15,458 bases of DNA from UMGS1124 sp045613165 (GCA_045613165.1 JAZLAK010000054.1:1-15458); one strand, 5' to 3'. Counted from the stretch's first letter, positions 1-7,368 are shown. The notes: generated by a model from the letters alone, not told the origin. A program made the numbers and translations.

Positions 1-1
1 A

Positions 2-499
2 ATGAACTATGATGAAAAATTACAAGAAGCATCTAATTTAAGAGAGTTAAAAGATAAATTAATATTTTTTAAAAATGCTAGAGATATAGTAGGAAAATTA
101 CATCAAGAACATAAAAGGGTTCATGGAGATCTTGTAAGTGAAAATATGTTGTATGATGAATTGCTTAATGCATTTTTAATTGATTTTGATTCATCTTTGA
201 AGTTTGGAAAAAAATATGAAGATAAACAAACGGTTAGAATATTTGTACAACAATATTTAAGATATTACCCAGTTGATAAAAATATGGATATTTATACTTT
301 TAATGTAAATACGTTAAAAATGTTAGGGAATTATCCTAGAGTAGATATTTTATTGGATGATATAGCTGAGGGTGAATTTTTTATGTTTCAAGAGAATAAA
401 AATGTTAAAAGATTAACTAAAGAATTATTATTAAGAGATACTAGAAAAAAATATAGTGGAGAGTATATTATTGATCATATTATGAATGAGTTTAAATAA
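2..499 (+). CDS. kinase-like-fold protein, C-terminal part (5' truncated by window)
   Basis: The visible 165 residues carry a phosphotransferase (protein kinase/aminoglycoside or choline kinase-like) catalytic signature: VHGDLVSENML at about residues 40-50 matches the HxDxxxxN catalytic loop, and LIDFDSS at about 59-65 matches the DFD/DFG-type metal-binding segment. In this fold about 80-120 residues with the nucleotide-binding lobe come before the catalytic loop. The first visible ATG is therefore probably internal and the gene begins upstream of the window. The C-terminal portion is helical and charged, with no membrane segment. The substrate cannot be told: it could be a small-molecule kinase or a protein-kinase-like enzyme. 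It ends with TAA 66 bases before uvrA, and uvrA has its own promoter-like element, so the two need not be co-transcribed. The kinase-fold assignment rests on two motifs only. Confidence 0.6.
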   Translation: MNYDEKLQEASNLRELKDKLIFFKNARDIVGKLHQEHKRVHGDLVSENMLYDELLNAFLIDFDSSLKFGKKYEDKQTVRIFVQQYLRYYPVDKNMDIYTFNVNTLKMLGNYPRVDILLDDIAEGEFFMFQENKNVKRLTKELLLRDTRKKYSGEYIIDHIMNEFK

Positions 500-530
500 T
501 ATACTTTTTTATTTTAAATTATTAATTTTG

Positions 531-539
531 TGGTAAAAT
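531..539 (+). promoter_or_regulatory. extended -10 promoter element of uvrA
   Basis: TGGTAAAAT (extended TG plus -10 TAAAAT at 534-539) lies 25 bases before the uvrA ATG. No convincing -35 hexamer is present, which extended -10 promoters tolerate. The SD AAGGAG is at 551-556, eight bases before the ATG. The predicted start of transcription near 546 leaves a leader of about 19 nt. No LexA or DinR box was recognised here. Confidence 0.45.
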
Positions 540-564
540 AATAAGGCATAAAGGAGTTGTTACT

Positions 565-3369
565 ATGGATAAAATTGTTATTAAAGGTGCTAGAGAAAAT
601 AATTTAAAAAATATAGATATAGAGATCCCAAAGAACAAATTGGTTGTTATGACTGGAGTAAGTGGTAGTGGTAAGAGTAGTTTGGCTTTTGATACTATAT
701 ATGCTGAAGGTCAAAGAAGATATGTTGAAAGTTTATCTAGTTATGCAAGACAATTTTTAGGTGGTACAGAAAAAGCTGATGTTGATTCTATAGAAGGTTT
801 AAGTCCAAGTATATCAATAGATCAAAAGACAACTAATAAAAATCCTAGAAGTACAGTTGCTACAGTAACTGAAATATATGATTATTTTAGACTTTTATTT
901 GCTCGTATTGGTGTACCATATTGTCCTAAACATAAAACTCCTATTAAAAGTCAAAGTATAGAAGAAATTACTAATAAAATTTTATCTTTGGAAACTGGAA
1001 CAAAATTAGAGATATTGTCTCCTGTTATATATGGTGAAAAAGGTAGTCATGAGAAAGTATTTGATAATTTACGTAAAAATGGTTTTACTAGAGTTAAAGT
1101 AAATGGTGAGACAAGAGATTTAAGTGAAGAGATCAAATTAGAGAAAAATAAAAAAGATAATATTTTAGTAGTTGTTGATAGAATTGTAGTAAGAGAAGAA
1201 GATAGAAGTAGAATATTTGATAGTTTAGAAACTGCTACTAAATTAAGTAATGGAAAAGTTGTTATAAATGTTATAGGTGATAGAGAATTTATTATGAGTG
1301 AACATTATGCTTGTCCTCATTGTGATTTTTCATTACCTGAATTAGAACCTAGATTATTTTCATTTAATGCTCCATACGGTGCTTGTCCAGAATGTAAAGG
1401 TTTAGGTGCTAAACAAAATATAAGTGTTGATTTACTTATTCCTGATAAGACTAAAAGTATATTAGATGGTGCTATTAAACCTTTAAGTATGGATCCTAAT
1501 ATTTATACAACTAATATTTTAACAGTTGCTCAATATTATGGTATTGATTTAAGTGTACCTGTTAAAGATATGAAAGATAGTGATTTAGATATTATTTTAT
1601 ATGGTACTGATGAAGAGATAAATTTTGAATATACTTCTAAAACTGGTAGTAAGAGATATACTAAAGATACTTATGAAGGTGTAGTAAATAATTTTGAAAG
1701 AAGATATATAGAAACTAGTAGTAAATGGATAAGAGAGTGGATAGATGGTTATATGGTTGAAACTACTTGTCCTAAGTGTAAAGGTGCTAGACTTAATAAA
1801 GATGTGTTAAGTGTTTATATTAATAAAAAGAATATATATGATTTAACTTGTATGAGTATATTAGAATTAATAGAATTTTTTGATAAATTAAAATTAAATA
1901 AAGAGGAAATTAAGATAAGTGAATTAATTATAAAAGAGATTAAATCAAGATTAGATTTTTTAAACAATGTTGGTTTAGGTTATTTAACATTAAATCGTAG
2001 TGCTGGAACTTTAAGTGGTGGAGAAAGTCAACGTATAAGATTAGCTACTCAAATAGGTAGTAGATTAAGTGGTGTTTTATATGTATTAGATGAACCTAGT
2101 ATTGGTTTACATCAAAAAGATAATGAACGATTAATTAATTCTTTAAAAGAAATGAGAGATTTAGGAAATACATTAATTGTAGTAGAACATGATGAAGATA
2201 CTATGAGAGCTGCTGATTATTTAATAGATATAGGTCCTGTCGCTGGAGAAAATGGTGGATATATTGTTAGTAAAGGTACTCCAGAAGAGGTTATGAAAGA
2301 TAAAAATAGTTTAACTGGTAGATATTTATCTGGATTAGAAAAAATAGAAGTACCTAAAACAAGAAGAAAAGGTAATGGATTATTTTTGAGTATTAAAGGT
2401 GCTAAAGAGAATAATTTAAAAAATATAAATGTTAAGATTCCTTTAAATACATTAACTGTAGTTACCGGAGTAAGCGGTAGTGGAAAAAGTACTTTAGTTA
2501 ATGAAATTCTTTATAAGACTTTAAGAAAAGAAATTTATAATAGTAAAGATATACCTGGTAAATGTAAAGAAATCTTAGGTATAGAAAATATTGATAAGGT
2601 TGTTGATATTACTCAAGATCCTATAGGGCGTACTCCTAGATCGAACCCGGCTACTTATGTTGGAGTATTTGATGATATAAGAGATGTTTTTGCTGAGATG
2701 AAAGAAAGTAAGATAAAGGGATATAATAAAGGAAGATTTTCTTTCAATGTTAAAGGTGGACGCTGTGAGGCTTGTTGGGGAGATGGTGTAAAGAAAATAG
2801 AAATGCACTTCTTACCTGATGTTTATGTATCTTGTGATGTTTGTCATGGAACTCGTTATAATAGTGAGACTTTAAGCGTTAAGTTTAAAGGTAAAAATAT
2901 TGCTGAAGTTTTAGATATGAGAGTTGATGAAGCAGTAGATTTTTTTGAAAACGTTCCTAAAGTTAGAGATAAATTAAAAATGTTACAAAGTGTAGGTTTA
3001 GGATATATAAAATTGGGACAAAGTGCTCCTACATTGTCTGGAGGAGAAGCAGGACGTGTTAAGTTAGCAAAAGAGTTACAAAAGAAACCTACTGGTAAAA
3101 GTATATTTATTTTAGATGAACCAACAACTGGATTACATGTAGATGACATAAAGAAATTACTAGTTATATTACAAAGAATAGTTGATAATGGTGATACAGT
3201 TTTAATTATCGAACATAATTTAGATGTTATAAAAGTTGCTGATTATATTATTGACTTAGGACCTGATGGTGGTAATGGAGGAGGAAAAGTGTTAGTTACT
3301 GGTACTCCAGAAAATGTTGCTAAATGTAAAGATAGTTATACCGGTGAATTTTTAAAGAAAGTATTATAG
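565..3369 (+). CDS. uvrA: UvrABC system protein A (excinuclease ATPase subunit)
   Basis: UvrA is the damage-sensing ATPase of nucleotide excision repair; as a dimer it loads UvrB at lesions. At 934 aa it has near-normal family length and both ABC modules. First module: Walker A GVSGSGKS at 31-38, a CxxC...CxxC zinc site at C250/C253/C274/C277, signature LSGGESQR at 483-490 and Walker B DEPSIGLH from D509. Second module: Walker A GVSGSGKS at 635-642, TPRSNPATY of the family, zinc cysteines C734/C737/C757/C760, signature LSGGEAG at 824-830 and DEPTTGLH from D851. Oddities: the signature glutamine after LSGGEA is glycine (G830), and the zinc knuckle reads CEACWGDG with W738 where Q, K or S is more usual. 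The ATG follows SD AAGGAG by eight bases. No uvrB is adjacent, unlike in Bacillus. The gene is monocistronic, with its own terminator. Confidence 0.97.
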   Translation: MDKIVIKGARENNLKNIDIEIPKNKLVVMTGVSGSGKSSLAFDTIYAEGQRRYVESLSSYARQFLGGTEKADVDSIEGLSPSISIDQKTTNKNPRSTVATVTEIYDYFRLLFARIGVPYCPKHKTPIKSQSIEEITNKILSLETGTKLEILSPVIYGEKGSHEKVFDNLRKNGFTRVKVNGETRDLSEEIKLEKNKKDNILVVVDRIVVREEDRSRIFDSLETATKLSNGKVVINVIGDREFIMSEHYACPHCDFSLPELEPRLFSFNAPYGACPECKGLGAKQNISVDLLIPDKTKSILDGAIKPLSMDPNIYTTNILTVAQYYGIDLSVPVKDMKDSDLDIILYGTDEEINFEYTSKTGSKRYTKDTYEGVVNNFERRYIETSSKWIREWIDGYMVETTCPKCKGARLNKDVLSVYINKKNIYDLTCMSILELIEFFDKLKLNKEEIKISELIIKEIKSRLDFLNNVGLGYLTLNRSAGTLSGGESQRIRLATQIGSRLSGVLYVLDEPSIGLHQKDNERLINSLKEMRDLGNTLIVVEHDEDTMRAADYLIDIGPVAGENGGYIVSKGTPEEVMKDKNSLTGRYLSGLEKIEVPKTRRKGNGLFLSIKGAKENNLKNINVKIPLNTLTVVTGVSGSGKSTLVNEILYKTLRKEIYNSKDIPGKCKEILGIENIDKVVDITQDPIGRTPRSNPATYVGVFDDIRDVFAEMKESKIKGYNKGRFSFNVKGGRCEACWGDGVKKIEMHFLPDVYVSCDVCHGTRYNSETLSVKFKGKNIAEVLDMRVDEAVDFFENVPKVRDKLKMLQSVGLGYIKLGQSAPTLSGGEAGRVKLAKELQKKPTGKSIFILDEPTTGLHVDDIKKLLVILQRIVDNGDTVLIIEHNLDVIKVADYIIDLGPDGGNGGGKVLVTGTPENVAKCKDSYTGEFLKKVL

Positions 3370-3405
3370 AACTTAAAGTTCTAATAAAGATACTTTCTTT
3401 TTTTT
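3354..3405 (+). terminator. nested-hairpin intrinsic terminator of uvrA
   Basis: AAAGAAAGTAT (3354-3364) pairs perfectly with ATACTTTCTTT (3390-3400), and the T-run continues to 3405. The loop holds a second perfect inverted repeat, AGAACTT (3368-3374) with AAGTTCT (3376-3382). The structure begins inside the last uvrA codons and covers the stop codon. Confidence 0.85.
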
Positions 3406-3414
3406 ATAAAGTAC

Positions 3415-3443
3415 TTGAAGAAAATACTTATCAATAATATAAT
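3415..3443 (+). promoter_or_regulatory. sigma-A-type promoter of the yvlD-lgt-trxB operon
   Basis: TTGAAG (3415-3420), an exact 17-base spacer, then TATAAT (3438-3443). The SD GGAG is at 3450-3453 and the ATG at 3462. The expected start of transcription near 3450 leaves only about 12 nt of leader, beginning at the SD itself. Confidence 0.75.
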
Positions 3444-3461
3444 TAGAATGGAGTTGATTTA

Positions 3462-3860
3462 ATGCTAGAATATAATAGGGATATAACTTTAAGAGATAAA
3501 GTGTTAGATATATTAAGTACTATATTAGTAAATATGATTGTTATTATTATGGCTACTAAATTATATAAAAATATTAGTGTGGATAGTGTATTTTATACAT
3601 TTTTAGTAGCAGTTTTATTAATGATATTTAATAAATGTGTAAAACCATTACTTAATTTAATTATGTTACCAATTAATATTTATTCTTTAGGTATAACATA
3701 TCCGTTTGTAAATGTTATTATTTTAAAGTTAATTAGTTTATTGTTGGGTAAACATTTTGTTCTTAGTGGGTGGTTTAGTGCGTTTTTTATATCAATATTT
3801 ATATCAATAATGACTATTTTAATAGATACATTAATAGGGAAAGAGATTAGGAAGGTGTAG
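3462..3860 (+). CDS. YvlD-type membrane protein (phage holin family 4 / PF04020-like)
   Basis: This 132-aa protein is almost entirely hydrophobic, with about four predicted membrane segments (roughly 17-35, 40-60, 68-95 and 100-125). The central NKCVKPLLNLIMLPINIYSLG at about 57-77 matches the KPLL-x-LPxN-x-LG core that defines the YvlD family, named for phage holins but widely chromosomal. Its molecular role is unknown; in Bacillus subtilis yvlD lies in the cell-envelope-stress yvlABCD cluster just upstream of hprK-lgt. Here it is the first gene of an operon, three bases before lgt, and its last codons carry the lgt SD (GGAAGGTG at 3850-3857). An envelope-related role is inferred from family and context. 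It has no signal peptide apart from its membrane spans. Confidence 0.8.
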   Translation: MLEYNRDITLRDKVLDILSTILVNMIVIIMATKLYKNISVDSVFYTFLVAVLLMIFNKCVKPLLNLIMLPINIYSLGITYPFVNVIILKLISLLLGKHFVLSGWFSAFFISIFISIMTILIDTLIGKEIRKV

Positions 3861-3863
3861 TTT

Positions 3864-4679
3864 ATGAATCCAATAATATTTAGTATAGGAAATTTTGAAA
3901 TTAGATGGTATTCGGTAATATTATTATGTGCTTTTTTAGTAGCATGTTATTTTATAAATAAAGAAGCTAAAAGATTTGATATAGAAAAAGATTTTATATT
4001 TAATTTGGTTTTTTGGACACTTATTTTTGGTCTTATAGGAGCAAGAATTTATTATGTTATATTTGATTGGTCTTATTATAGTGCTAATATAAGTGAAATA
4101 TGGAAAGTATGGAATGGTGGTTTAGCGATACATGGTGGTATTATTGCAGGCTTACTAACAATTCTTATATATACTAAAAAATATAATTTAAGAGTTACAA
4201 GATATTTAGATTTTATAGTTGTTGGTTTAATAATAGGTCAATCTATAGGAAGATGGGGAAACTTTTTTAATAGTGAAGCACATGGCTTGGCAACTAGTTT
4301 AGAGCATTTACAAAATTTACATATTCCTGAATTTATTATTGAAGGAATGAAAATAAATGGTGTTTATTATACTCCAACATTCTTATATGAATCTATAGCG
4401 TGTTTAATAGGTTTTATAGTTTTATGTATCGTTAGAAGAAATAAATATACTAAAGTAGGAACTCCTACAGCATTATATTTAATTATATATGGTATTATAA
4501 GATTCTTTATAGAAAGAAGTAGAACAGATTCTTTAATGTTTGGTGGTTTTAAAATTGCTATGATTGTTTCAGTTATTATGATTATAATTGGTGTAATAAT
4601 GTTAATAATAAATAGTAAGAAAGGTAAATTTGAAGATCTATATAACGATAAAAATAATAGAGATGTTATAAGATTTTAG
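3864..4679 (+). CDS. lgt: prolipoprotein diacylglyceryl transferase
   Basis: Lgt moves a diacylglyceryl group from phosphatidylglycerol to the lipobox cysteine of prolipoproteins at the outer face of the membrane, the first step of lipoprotein maturation. The 271-aa, seven-span-like protein begins with the family's N-terminal IxxFxIRWY pattern. It has GARIYYVIF at about 59-67, WNGGLAIHGG with the conserved H90, and the Lgt signature GRWGNFFNSEAHG at 129-141, including R130, N133 and E138. The late FFIERSRTDSL segment matches the second conserved arginine region (usually IEGxRTDSL). Length is usual for Firmicutes. It lies three bases after the YvlD-type gene, and its TAG overlaps the SD (TAGGTGA) of the next gene, so the three are probably translationally coupled. 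In Bacillus hprK precedes lgt; it is absent here. Confidence 0.95.
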   Translation: MNPIIFSIGNFEIRWYSVILLCAFLVACYFINKEAKRFDIEKDFIFNLVFWTLIFGLIGARIYYVIFDWSYYSANISEIWKVWNGGLAIHGGIIAGLLTILIYTKKYNLRVTRYLDFIVVGLIIGQSIGRWGNFFNSEAHGLATSLEHLQNLHIPEFIIEGMKINGVYYTPTFLYESIACLIGFIVLCIVRRNKYTKVGTPTALYLIIYGIIRFFIERSRTDSLMFGGFKIAMIVSVIMIIIGVIMLIINSKKGKFEDLYNDKNNRDVIRF

Positions 4680-4687
4680 GTGAATTT

Positions 4688-5584
4688 ATGATATATGATG
4701 TAGTTATTATAGGATTGGGAGCGGCTGGTTTAAGTGCAAGTATATATGCAAAAAGAAGTGGATTAAATGTTGCAGTAATTAATTTTAGTACTCCCGGTGG
4801 GATAATAAACGAAAGTAGTATTGTTGAAAATTATCCTGGTTTTAAAAGTGTTAGTGGTCCTGATTTAGCTTTTAATTTTTTTGAACATTTTAATAGTTTA
4901 GATGTTCCATTATTTAATGAAGAAGTAATAGATATTATTGATGGAGATATAAAAAAAGTTATTACTAAGAATAATGAATACTGTGCTAAAAAAGTTATTA
5001 TATGTAGTGGAAGAAAACCAAGAAAATTAGGATTAGAAAATGAAGATAAGTTTTTTGGTAGAGGTATAAGTTATTGTACATTGTGTGATGGTAATTTATA
5101 TAAAGACAAAATTGTATGTGTTGTAGGTGGAGGTAATAGTGCTTTAGAGAGTGTACATTACTTAAGTGATATTTGTAAAAAAGTTTATCTTTTAGTTAGA
5201 AGTAATAGGATTATAGCTGATGAAAGTTTGGTTGAGAAAGCTAAAAGTTTAGAGAATGTTGAAATCTTATTTGATACTAGAATAGAAAACTTTATAATAA
5301 ATGATGAAAAAATCATTGGCGTAAAGACTAATACTGGTGAATTAGAAGTTGATGGGATATTTGTTAATATTGGCTTTGAACCTAGTATAAACATTTTAAA
5401 ATCTTTAGATATTAAGATGGATAAAAATTATATTATAGTTGATAAAAATATGGAAACAAGTATAAAAGGAATATATGCTTGTGGAGATATTATAAAGAAA
5501 GATTTATATCAATTAGTTACTGCTGTTAGTGAGGGTGCAATAGCTGCAACTAGTATATATAATAATTTAAAATATCAAAAATAA
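4688..5584 (+). CDS. trxB: thioredoxin reductase-like FAD/NAD(P)-dependent disulfide oxidoreductase
   Basis: The 298-aa protein has the low-molecular-weight thioredoxin reductase layout. An N-terminal FAD-binding GLGAAG (about 9-14) is followed by the redox-active CTLC (C130-C133, usually CAxC) within the pyridine-nucleotide domain. GGGNSALE (147-154) is the nucleotide-binding turn, and ACGDI near the C-terminus contacts FAD. It would reduce thioredoxin or a related small dithiol protein in the cytoplasm. Oddity: the HRRxxxR motif that binds the NADPH 2'-phosphate is replaced by VRSNR (170-174), and the following stretch (IADESLVEKAKSLENVEI) looks more like the NADH-using module of AhpF. Cofactor preference is therefore open. 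It lies eight bases after lgt with SD TAGGTGA overlapping the lgt stop, and is the last gene of its operon. No clear hairpin terminator follows; the next promoter comes at once. Confidence 0.88.
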   Translation: MIYDVVIIGLGAAGLSASIYAKRSGLNVAVINFSTPGGIINESSIVENYPGFKSVSGPDLAFNFFEHFNSLDVPLFNEEVIDIIDGDIKKVITKNNEYCAKKVIICSGRKPRKLGLENEDKFFGRGISYCTLCDGNLYKDKIVCVVGGGNSALESVHYLSDICKKVYLLVRSNRIIADESLVEKAKSLENVEILFDTRIENFIINDEKIIGVKTNTGELEVDGIFVNIGFEPSINILKSLDIKMDKNYIIVDKNMETSIKGIYACGDIIKKDLYQLVTAVSEGAIAATSIYNNLKYQK

Positions 5585-5594
5585 TTAGTTTTTA

Positions 5595-5623
5595 TTGAAA
5601 AAATAAAAATTTAAGTATACAAT
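5595..5623 (+). promoter_or_regulatory. sigma-A-type promoter of the HPF-like gene
   Basis: TTGAAA (5595-5600), a 17-base spacer, then TACAAT (5618-5623). A strong SD, AGGAGGT (5633-5639), precedes the ATG at 5646. The ATG at 5622 lies inside this -10 element, so it cannot be the translation start of an mRNA made from this promoter. Confidence 0.75.
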
Positions 5624-5645
5624 GATATTATCAGGAGGTAAGATA

Positions 5646-6374
5646 ATGAAAATTATTTTTAGATCAAATAATCATTTTGCAAAAAAGACATTAGTAGGAT
5701 TAGGTGGAGCTGAAGCGTGGTTAAAAAGTTTATCGAAATATCTAAGTGATGATGCTATGGTTTATTTATCAATATTTACAGATAAAAAAAGTTTTACAGA
5801 AGCATCATTAGATATTTATGATGATAAATTACATGTTACTTCAAAAACTAAAAATGAAGATATGGTAGATGCTGTTAATTCAGCAATTGCTAAATCAGCT
5901 GCTCAATTAAAGAAAGTTAAAGATAAAAAAACTAATTATTCTTTAACAAAGACTGAAAAAGATATTTTAAGTTTTGATGATTTAGAAGATGAAATCGATT
6001 TGAATCCGAATGTTTTATCTGGATATGAATTATTAGATGCTGAAAAAGCTTTAGTTGAAAGAAAAACTACATCTAAATATGCTCAAGTTACTAAAAAGTA
6101 TGTAGATTATTTATATGGTGTTAAAGATATAGAAAATGAAATTGTTAAAGCAGAAGAGCATTTAGCGGTATTAAATCATATATTAGCAACTGAAATAAAT
6201 ACTATGTTATATATTGATTATGTAGCTTTACAAGAAAGTATAAAACAAATAGAAACAGAAATTAAGGTTTTAAAAAATCGTAAAGATTCTTATAAAATGA
6301 ATATTCGTGATGAAAGATATATTGATGAAGTAATTGACGAAGAATTAAATATTTTGAGATTAAAGAGAAAATAA
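5646..6374 (+). CDS. unknown protein with ribosome-hibernation-factor-like (S30AE-like) N-terminus and helical C-terminus
   Basis: The start is set at 5646 by AGGAGGT seven bases upstream; a longer in-frame start at 5622 falls in the promoter. The protein is 242 aa. Residues 1-~100 follow the order of the S30AE fold of ribosome hibernation factors. A short strand (MKIIFRSNN) leads to a helix with a Lys/Ser-rich end, then strands (VYLSIFTDKKSFTEASLDI, KLHVTSKT), then a helix NEDMVDAVNSAIAKSAAQLKK that resembles the DDMYAAID...KLERQLRK helix of HPF. The C-terminal ~110 residues are charged and probably helical or coiled-coil (about 150-240) and do not resemble the dimerisation domain of long HPF. 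If the relation is real it would bind the small ribosomal subunit. The resemblance is by eye and weak, so the function is a hypothesis. It is monocistronic, between its own promoter and terminator. Confidence 0.7.
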   Translation: MKIIFRSNNHFAKKTLVGLGGAEAWLKSLSKYLSDDAMVYLSIFTDKKSFTEASLDIYDDKLHVTSKTKNEDMVDAVNSAIAKSAAQLKKVKDKKTNYSLTKTEKDILSFDDLEDEIDLNPNVLSGYELLDAEKALVERKTTSKYAQVTKKYVDYLYGVKDIENEIVKAEEHLAVLNHILATEINTMLYIDYVALQESIKQIETEIKVLKNRKDSYKMNIRDERYIDEVIDEELNILRLKRK

Positions 6375-6402
6375 CCGAGACAAAAGTCGGTTATTTTTTT
6401 TT
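6369..6402 (+). terminator. intrinsic terminator after the HPF-like gene
   Basis: AAATAACCGA (6369-6378) pairs with TCGGTTATTT (6387-6396) around an 8-base loop, and the T-run continues to 6402. The stem begins just before and includes the TAA stop codon. Confidence 0.9.
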
Positions 6403-6440
6403 ATATAAACATATATTAGAATAGAAGGGAGTTATAAAAA

Positions 6441-7259
6441 ATGAATAATGGAATGAATTATCATAGATGTTCCCCATGTTGTAATTGTATGGATATACCT
6501 GTTGTAGGTCCAACTGGTCCAACAGGACCGACTGGACCAAGAGGATTTGTAGGACCAACAGGTCCACAAGGGCCTCAAGGTTTACAAGGAATTCAAGGAT
6601 CTATAGGACCGACAGGGCCACAAGGTGTTCAAGGGTTACAAGGTGAACAGGGTGATATTGGTGCTACTGGTGCGACAGGACCTCAAGGTATACAAGGACC
6701 AACCGGACCTACAGGTCCAACTGGGCCAACTGGAGCAACAGGAATAGCCGGAGTAACAGGACCTACAGGGCCAACTGGGCCAACTGGAGCAACAGGAATA
6801 GCTGGAGTAACAGGACCAACTGGACCAACTGGAGCAACAGGAATAGCTGGAGTAACAGGACCAACCGGACCTACAGGGCCAACTGGGCCAACTGGAGCAA
6901 CAGGAATAGCTGGAGTAACAGGACCAACTGGACCAACTGGACCTCAAGGTGATATAGGACCTACTGGTCCATCGGGAGAAGCTGGAGAAACACCGACTTT
7001 AACTATTGGTACTGTAACAACAGGAGAACCTGGAAGTGAAGCGGCAGCATCTATAACTGGAACAGCACCTAATTTTGTACTTAATTTAACTATTCCGCAA
7101 GGACCAACTGGACCAACAGGACCAATAGGACCACAAGGAGTTCAAGGTGTTCAAGGAGAAGTAGGAGTTACAGGATTACAAGGAATTCAAGGAGTACAAG
7201 GTATTCAAGGTATTCAAGGAGAAGTAGGACCTACAGGTCCAGCAGGCGAAGATGCTTAG
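6441..7259 (+). CDS. collagen-like Gly-X-Y repeat protein
   Basis: The 272-aa protein is built mainly of collagen triplets: 54 uninterrupted Gly-X-Y triplets at residues 23-184 and 17 more at 221-271, by direct count. The commonest is GPT, with GAT, GPQ, GIQ and GVQ. The head (1-22) has no signal peptide but a compact CxxCCxC cluster (C10, C13, C14, C16). A 36-residue non-collagen stretch (185-220, containing TLTIGTVTTGEPGSEA and NFVLNLTIP) breaks the rod; similar modules occur in other Firmicute collagen-like proteins and may help trimerisation. There is no C-terminal globular domain, LPXTG or membrane anchor. Such proteins usually form trimeric surface or exosporium filaments whose threonines are glycosylated, and a glycosyltransferase gene follows. 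SD AAGGGAG (6425-6431) sets the ATG. How it leaves the cell is not evident. Confidence 0.93.
   Translation: MNNGMNYHRCSPCCNCMDIPVVGPTGPTGPTGPRGFVGPTGPQGPQGLQGIQGSIGPTGPQGVQGLQGEQGDIGATGATGPQGIQGPTGPTGPTGPTGATGIAGVTGPTGPTGPTGATGIAGVTGPTGPTGATGIAGVTGPTGPTGPTGPTGATGIAGVTGPTGPTGPQGDIGPTGPSGEAGETPTLTIGTVTTGEPGSEAAASITGTAPNFVLNLTIPQGPTGPTGPIGPQGVQGVQGEVGVTGLQGIQGVQGIQGIQGEVGPTGPAGEDA
6732..6938 (+). repeat. tandem collagen cassettes of variable length
   Basis: Four copies of the nine-residue cassette GAT-GIA-GVT begin at 6732, 6786, 6831 and 6894. They are followed by 3, 2, 4 and 2 GPT triplets, giving periods of 54, 45 and 63 bases. The copies are nearly identical in DNA; copy 1 differs by GCC for GCT in GIA. 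All periods are multiples of nine, so gain or loss of units keeps the frame. This looks like a tract evolving by slippage or unequal recombination. Confidence 0.9.
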
Positions 7260-7261
7260 AT

Positions 7262-7304
7262 AAAAAAAAATAATTTGCACTTTATTGTGTAGATTATTTT
7301 TTTT
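7262..7304 (+). terminator. intrinsic terminator after the collagen-like gene
   Basis: An A-tract plus TAAT (7262-7274) pairs with ATTATTTTTTTT (7293-7304). The stem extends inward through TTGCAC/GTGTAG with G-T wobbles to a loop near 7281-7286. It starts two bases after the stop codon. Confidence 0.8.
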
Positions 7305-7350
7305 AATTATTAATAGTAAATAATACTTATACTTATAATTTTAATTTTTC

Positions 7351-7368
7351 ATATAATTATATTGGTGA
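7351..7368 (+). promoter_or_regulatory. -10/SD composite element of the glycosyltransferase gene
   Basis: ATATAATTATATTGGTGA combines a perfect -10 (TATAAT 7352-7357), a 12-base palindrome (ATATAATTATAT) and the SD GGTGA (7364-7368). It lies five bases before the ATG. The identical 18 bases precede the gene at 8502. No good -35 is visible; TTATAC with a 19-base spacer is the best candidate. A transcript from this -10 would start at or beside the SD. Confidence 0.5.

Noticed and set aside
2575..3149. Two minus-strand ORFs (77 and 97 codons) inside uvrA
   Set aside because: The plus strand here encodes conserved UvrA motifs; the antisense frames are by-products of its codon usage.
5185..5394. 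69-codon minus-strand ORF inside the trxB-like gene
   Set aside because: Antisense shadow with no translation signal.
6732..6938. Regular repeats considered as a CRISPR array
   Set aside because: The repeats lie in frame in a collagen coding sequence, have no unique spacers, and no cas gene is near.
6636..6947. 103-codon minus-strand ORF opposite the collagen repeats
   Set aside because: It is a mirror of the Gly-X-Y repeat (Ser/Cys/Trp/Tyr low-complexity translation) with no SD; it reflects repeat composition only.
7262..7304. Terminator with a 5' A-tract considered as bidirectional, implying a minus-strand gene nearby
   Set aside because: All flanking genes are on the plus strand; the A-tract is simply the pairing partner of the T-run.
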